Source of the DNA: Streptomyces graminilatus
GTDB lineage: Bacteria; Actinomycetota; Actinomycetes; Streptomycetales; Streptomycetaceae
NCBI RefSeq assembly: GCF_001418565.1
Contig: NZ_LIQQ01000212.1
Location: 1 to 36,521 of the forward strand
Reading direction: 5' to 3'
Length of the DNA stretch: 36,521 bases
The position numbers and the translations under genes are program-made. Shown piece by piece: positions 35,949 through 36,521 of the stretch. The notes below the pieces were generated by a model. It worked only from the letters and a program-made list of their open reading frames with translations, had not been told where the DNA came from and searched no databases. The first letter of the stretch is position 1; each line of letters begins with the position of its first letter.

Positions 35949-36521
35949 ATGCCTGAGCAGTTGGGGGCCTGGCTCCGTGGCCGTCGGGCGCAGCTGGGTC
36001 TGAGTCAGCCGCAGCTCGCCGAACTCGCCGGGGTCAGCACCCGCACCATCCGCGAGATCGAGCGCGGCCGGGCACGGTCACCGCACAGCCCCTCGGTGCT
36101 CAGACTCAGGGAGGCACTGGGACCGGACACCGCGCCCGAGCCCGGCGACGAACGGCGGCTCCGGCTCGACGTCCTCGGTTCCCTCCTGCTCCAGGTGGCG
36201 GGCCGGCCCGTCGAACCCGGCGCGGCGAAACAGAGCGCCCTGCTGGCCCTGCTCGGTCTGCACCCGGGCACCGCCGTGTCGCAGGACGAGATCGTCGACA
36301 TCCTGTGGGACGGCCGGCCCCCGGCCAGCTCCCCGAACATGGTCCACACCTACGTGGCCCGGCTGCGCCGGCTGCTCACCCCGGCGACACACCTCGAGGA
36401 CCCGCCCGGCGGCTCACTGCGCCGGACCGGGACCGGCTACGTACTGGACCTGGACGAACAGGAGTCGGACGCGGCGCGGTTCACCGCCCTGGCCTCGCGC
36501 GCCCTGCCCGCCCTCGCCGAC
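35949..36521 (+). CDS. XRE-SARP hybrid transcriptional regulator (3' end outside the window)
   Basis: The first 191 codons are present; the frame stays open to the window edge. Residues about 8-45 are an XRE helix-turn-helix (LRGRRAQLGLSQPQLAELAG, VSTRTIREIERGR). After a short linker a second DNA-binding domain of the SARP/OmpR winged-helix type begins (LDVLGSLLLQVAGRPVEPG, DEIVDILWDGRPP, TYVARLRRLL). The BTAD domain starts near residue 180. XRE-SARP fusions are known large regulators in Streptomyces, often ending in an ATPase part. ATG 35949 follows a purine-rich GGGGAGAAG about 10 nt away. It could control the adjoining SDP-like locus, but nothing in the sequence shows this. Confidence 0.88.
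   Translation, partial: MPEQLGAWLRGRRAQLGLSQPQLAELAGVSTRTIREIERGRARSPHSPSVLRLREALGPDTAPEPGDERRLRLDVLGSLLLQVAGRPVEPGAAKQSALLALLGLHPGTAVSQDEIVDILWDGRPPASSPNMVHTYVARLRRLLTPATHLEDPPGGSLRRTGTGYVLDLDEQESDAARFTALASRALPALAD

Noticed and set aside
36005..36392. Minus-strand frames at the right edge
   Set aside because: They are antisense to the clear XRE-SARP coding sequence, which stays open to the window end.

Overview
The window is high-GC actinobacterial chromosome, almost certainly Streptomyces. The evidence is: GC-rich third codon positions throughout; AfsR/SARP-type regulators at both edges, one carrying a rare in-frame TTA (bldA) codon; Tat-exported secreted enzymes; a close match to the Streptomyces alditol oxidase; and Streptomyces-type families (DUF5707, DUF6191). 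No rRNA, tRNA, IS element or CRISPR array was seen. All functions are inferred from sequence pattern and neighbourhood.

Layout. 0.1-2.3 kb: SARP/ATPase regulator with an abrupt C-terminus. 2.4-3.4 kb (minus): DUF5707 secreted protein and a tiny secreted peptide. 3.7-5.1 kb: 6-phosphogluconate dehydrogenase. 5.4-6.0 kb: broken MFS transporter half. 6.1-7.8 kb (minus): an unusual fusion of sigma-like domain, HxxxCxxC finger, membrane segment, Gly-Pro linker and CBM2. 8.1-9.4 kb (minus): radical SAM enzyme with a non-standard cysteine motif, divergent from an alditol oxidase (9.6-10.8 kb). 11.0-18.6 kb: sugar locus with a ROK regulator, binding protein, two ABC permeases and a GH2 beta-galactosidase. 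It has no ATPase gene, so a shared ATPase such as MsiK is expected to energise it. 18.9-22.7 kb: secreted PHP-domain protein translationally coupled to a 170-aa protein, divergent from a secreted endonuclease/exonuclease/phosphatase-fold protein. 22.9-24.5 kb: alpha/beta hydrolase and GNAT acetyltransferase around a gene remnant. 24.7-29.9 kb: pectin (rhamnogalacturonan) block with an SGNH acetylesterase, divergent PL4 lyase and a membrane-anchored beta-helix protein. 30.0-30.7 kb: DUF6191 protein and a MerR remnant.

The most interesting part is 31.1-35.6 kb. A secreted protein with two identical-spacing four-cysteine modules is followed by a locus resembling the Bacillus subtilis sporulation-delaying-protein (SDP) toxin system, in the order sdpC-like 1, sdpA-like, sdpB-like, sdpC-like 2. 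The two toxin precursors are recent duplicates including their terminators, but copy 1 lacks the hydrophobic segment that should form the mature toxin. The cysteine-module gene and sdpC-like 1 share a conserved upstream element, which suggests co-regulation. No SdpI-like immunity protein or SdpR-like repressor is visible. The window ends inside an XRE-SARP regulator gene.

Working together: the sugar, pectin and cellulose-binding genes fit a soil saprophyte that exports depolymerases and imports oligosaccharides. The SDP-like block fits interference competition, or killing of siblings. Several short remnants (MFS, LysR-like, PEP-mutase-like, MerR) mark this as an accessory, actively rearranging stretch.
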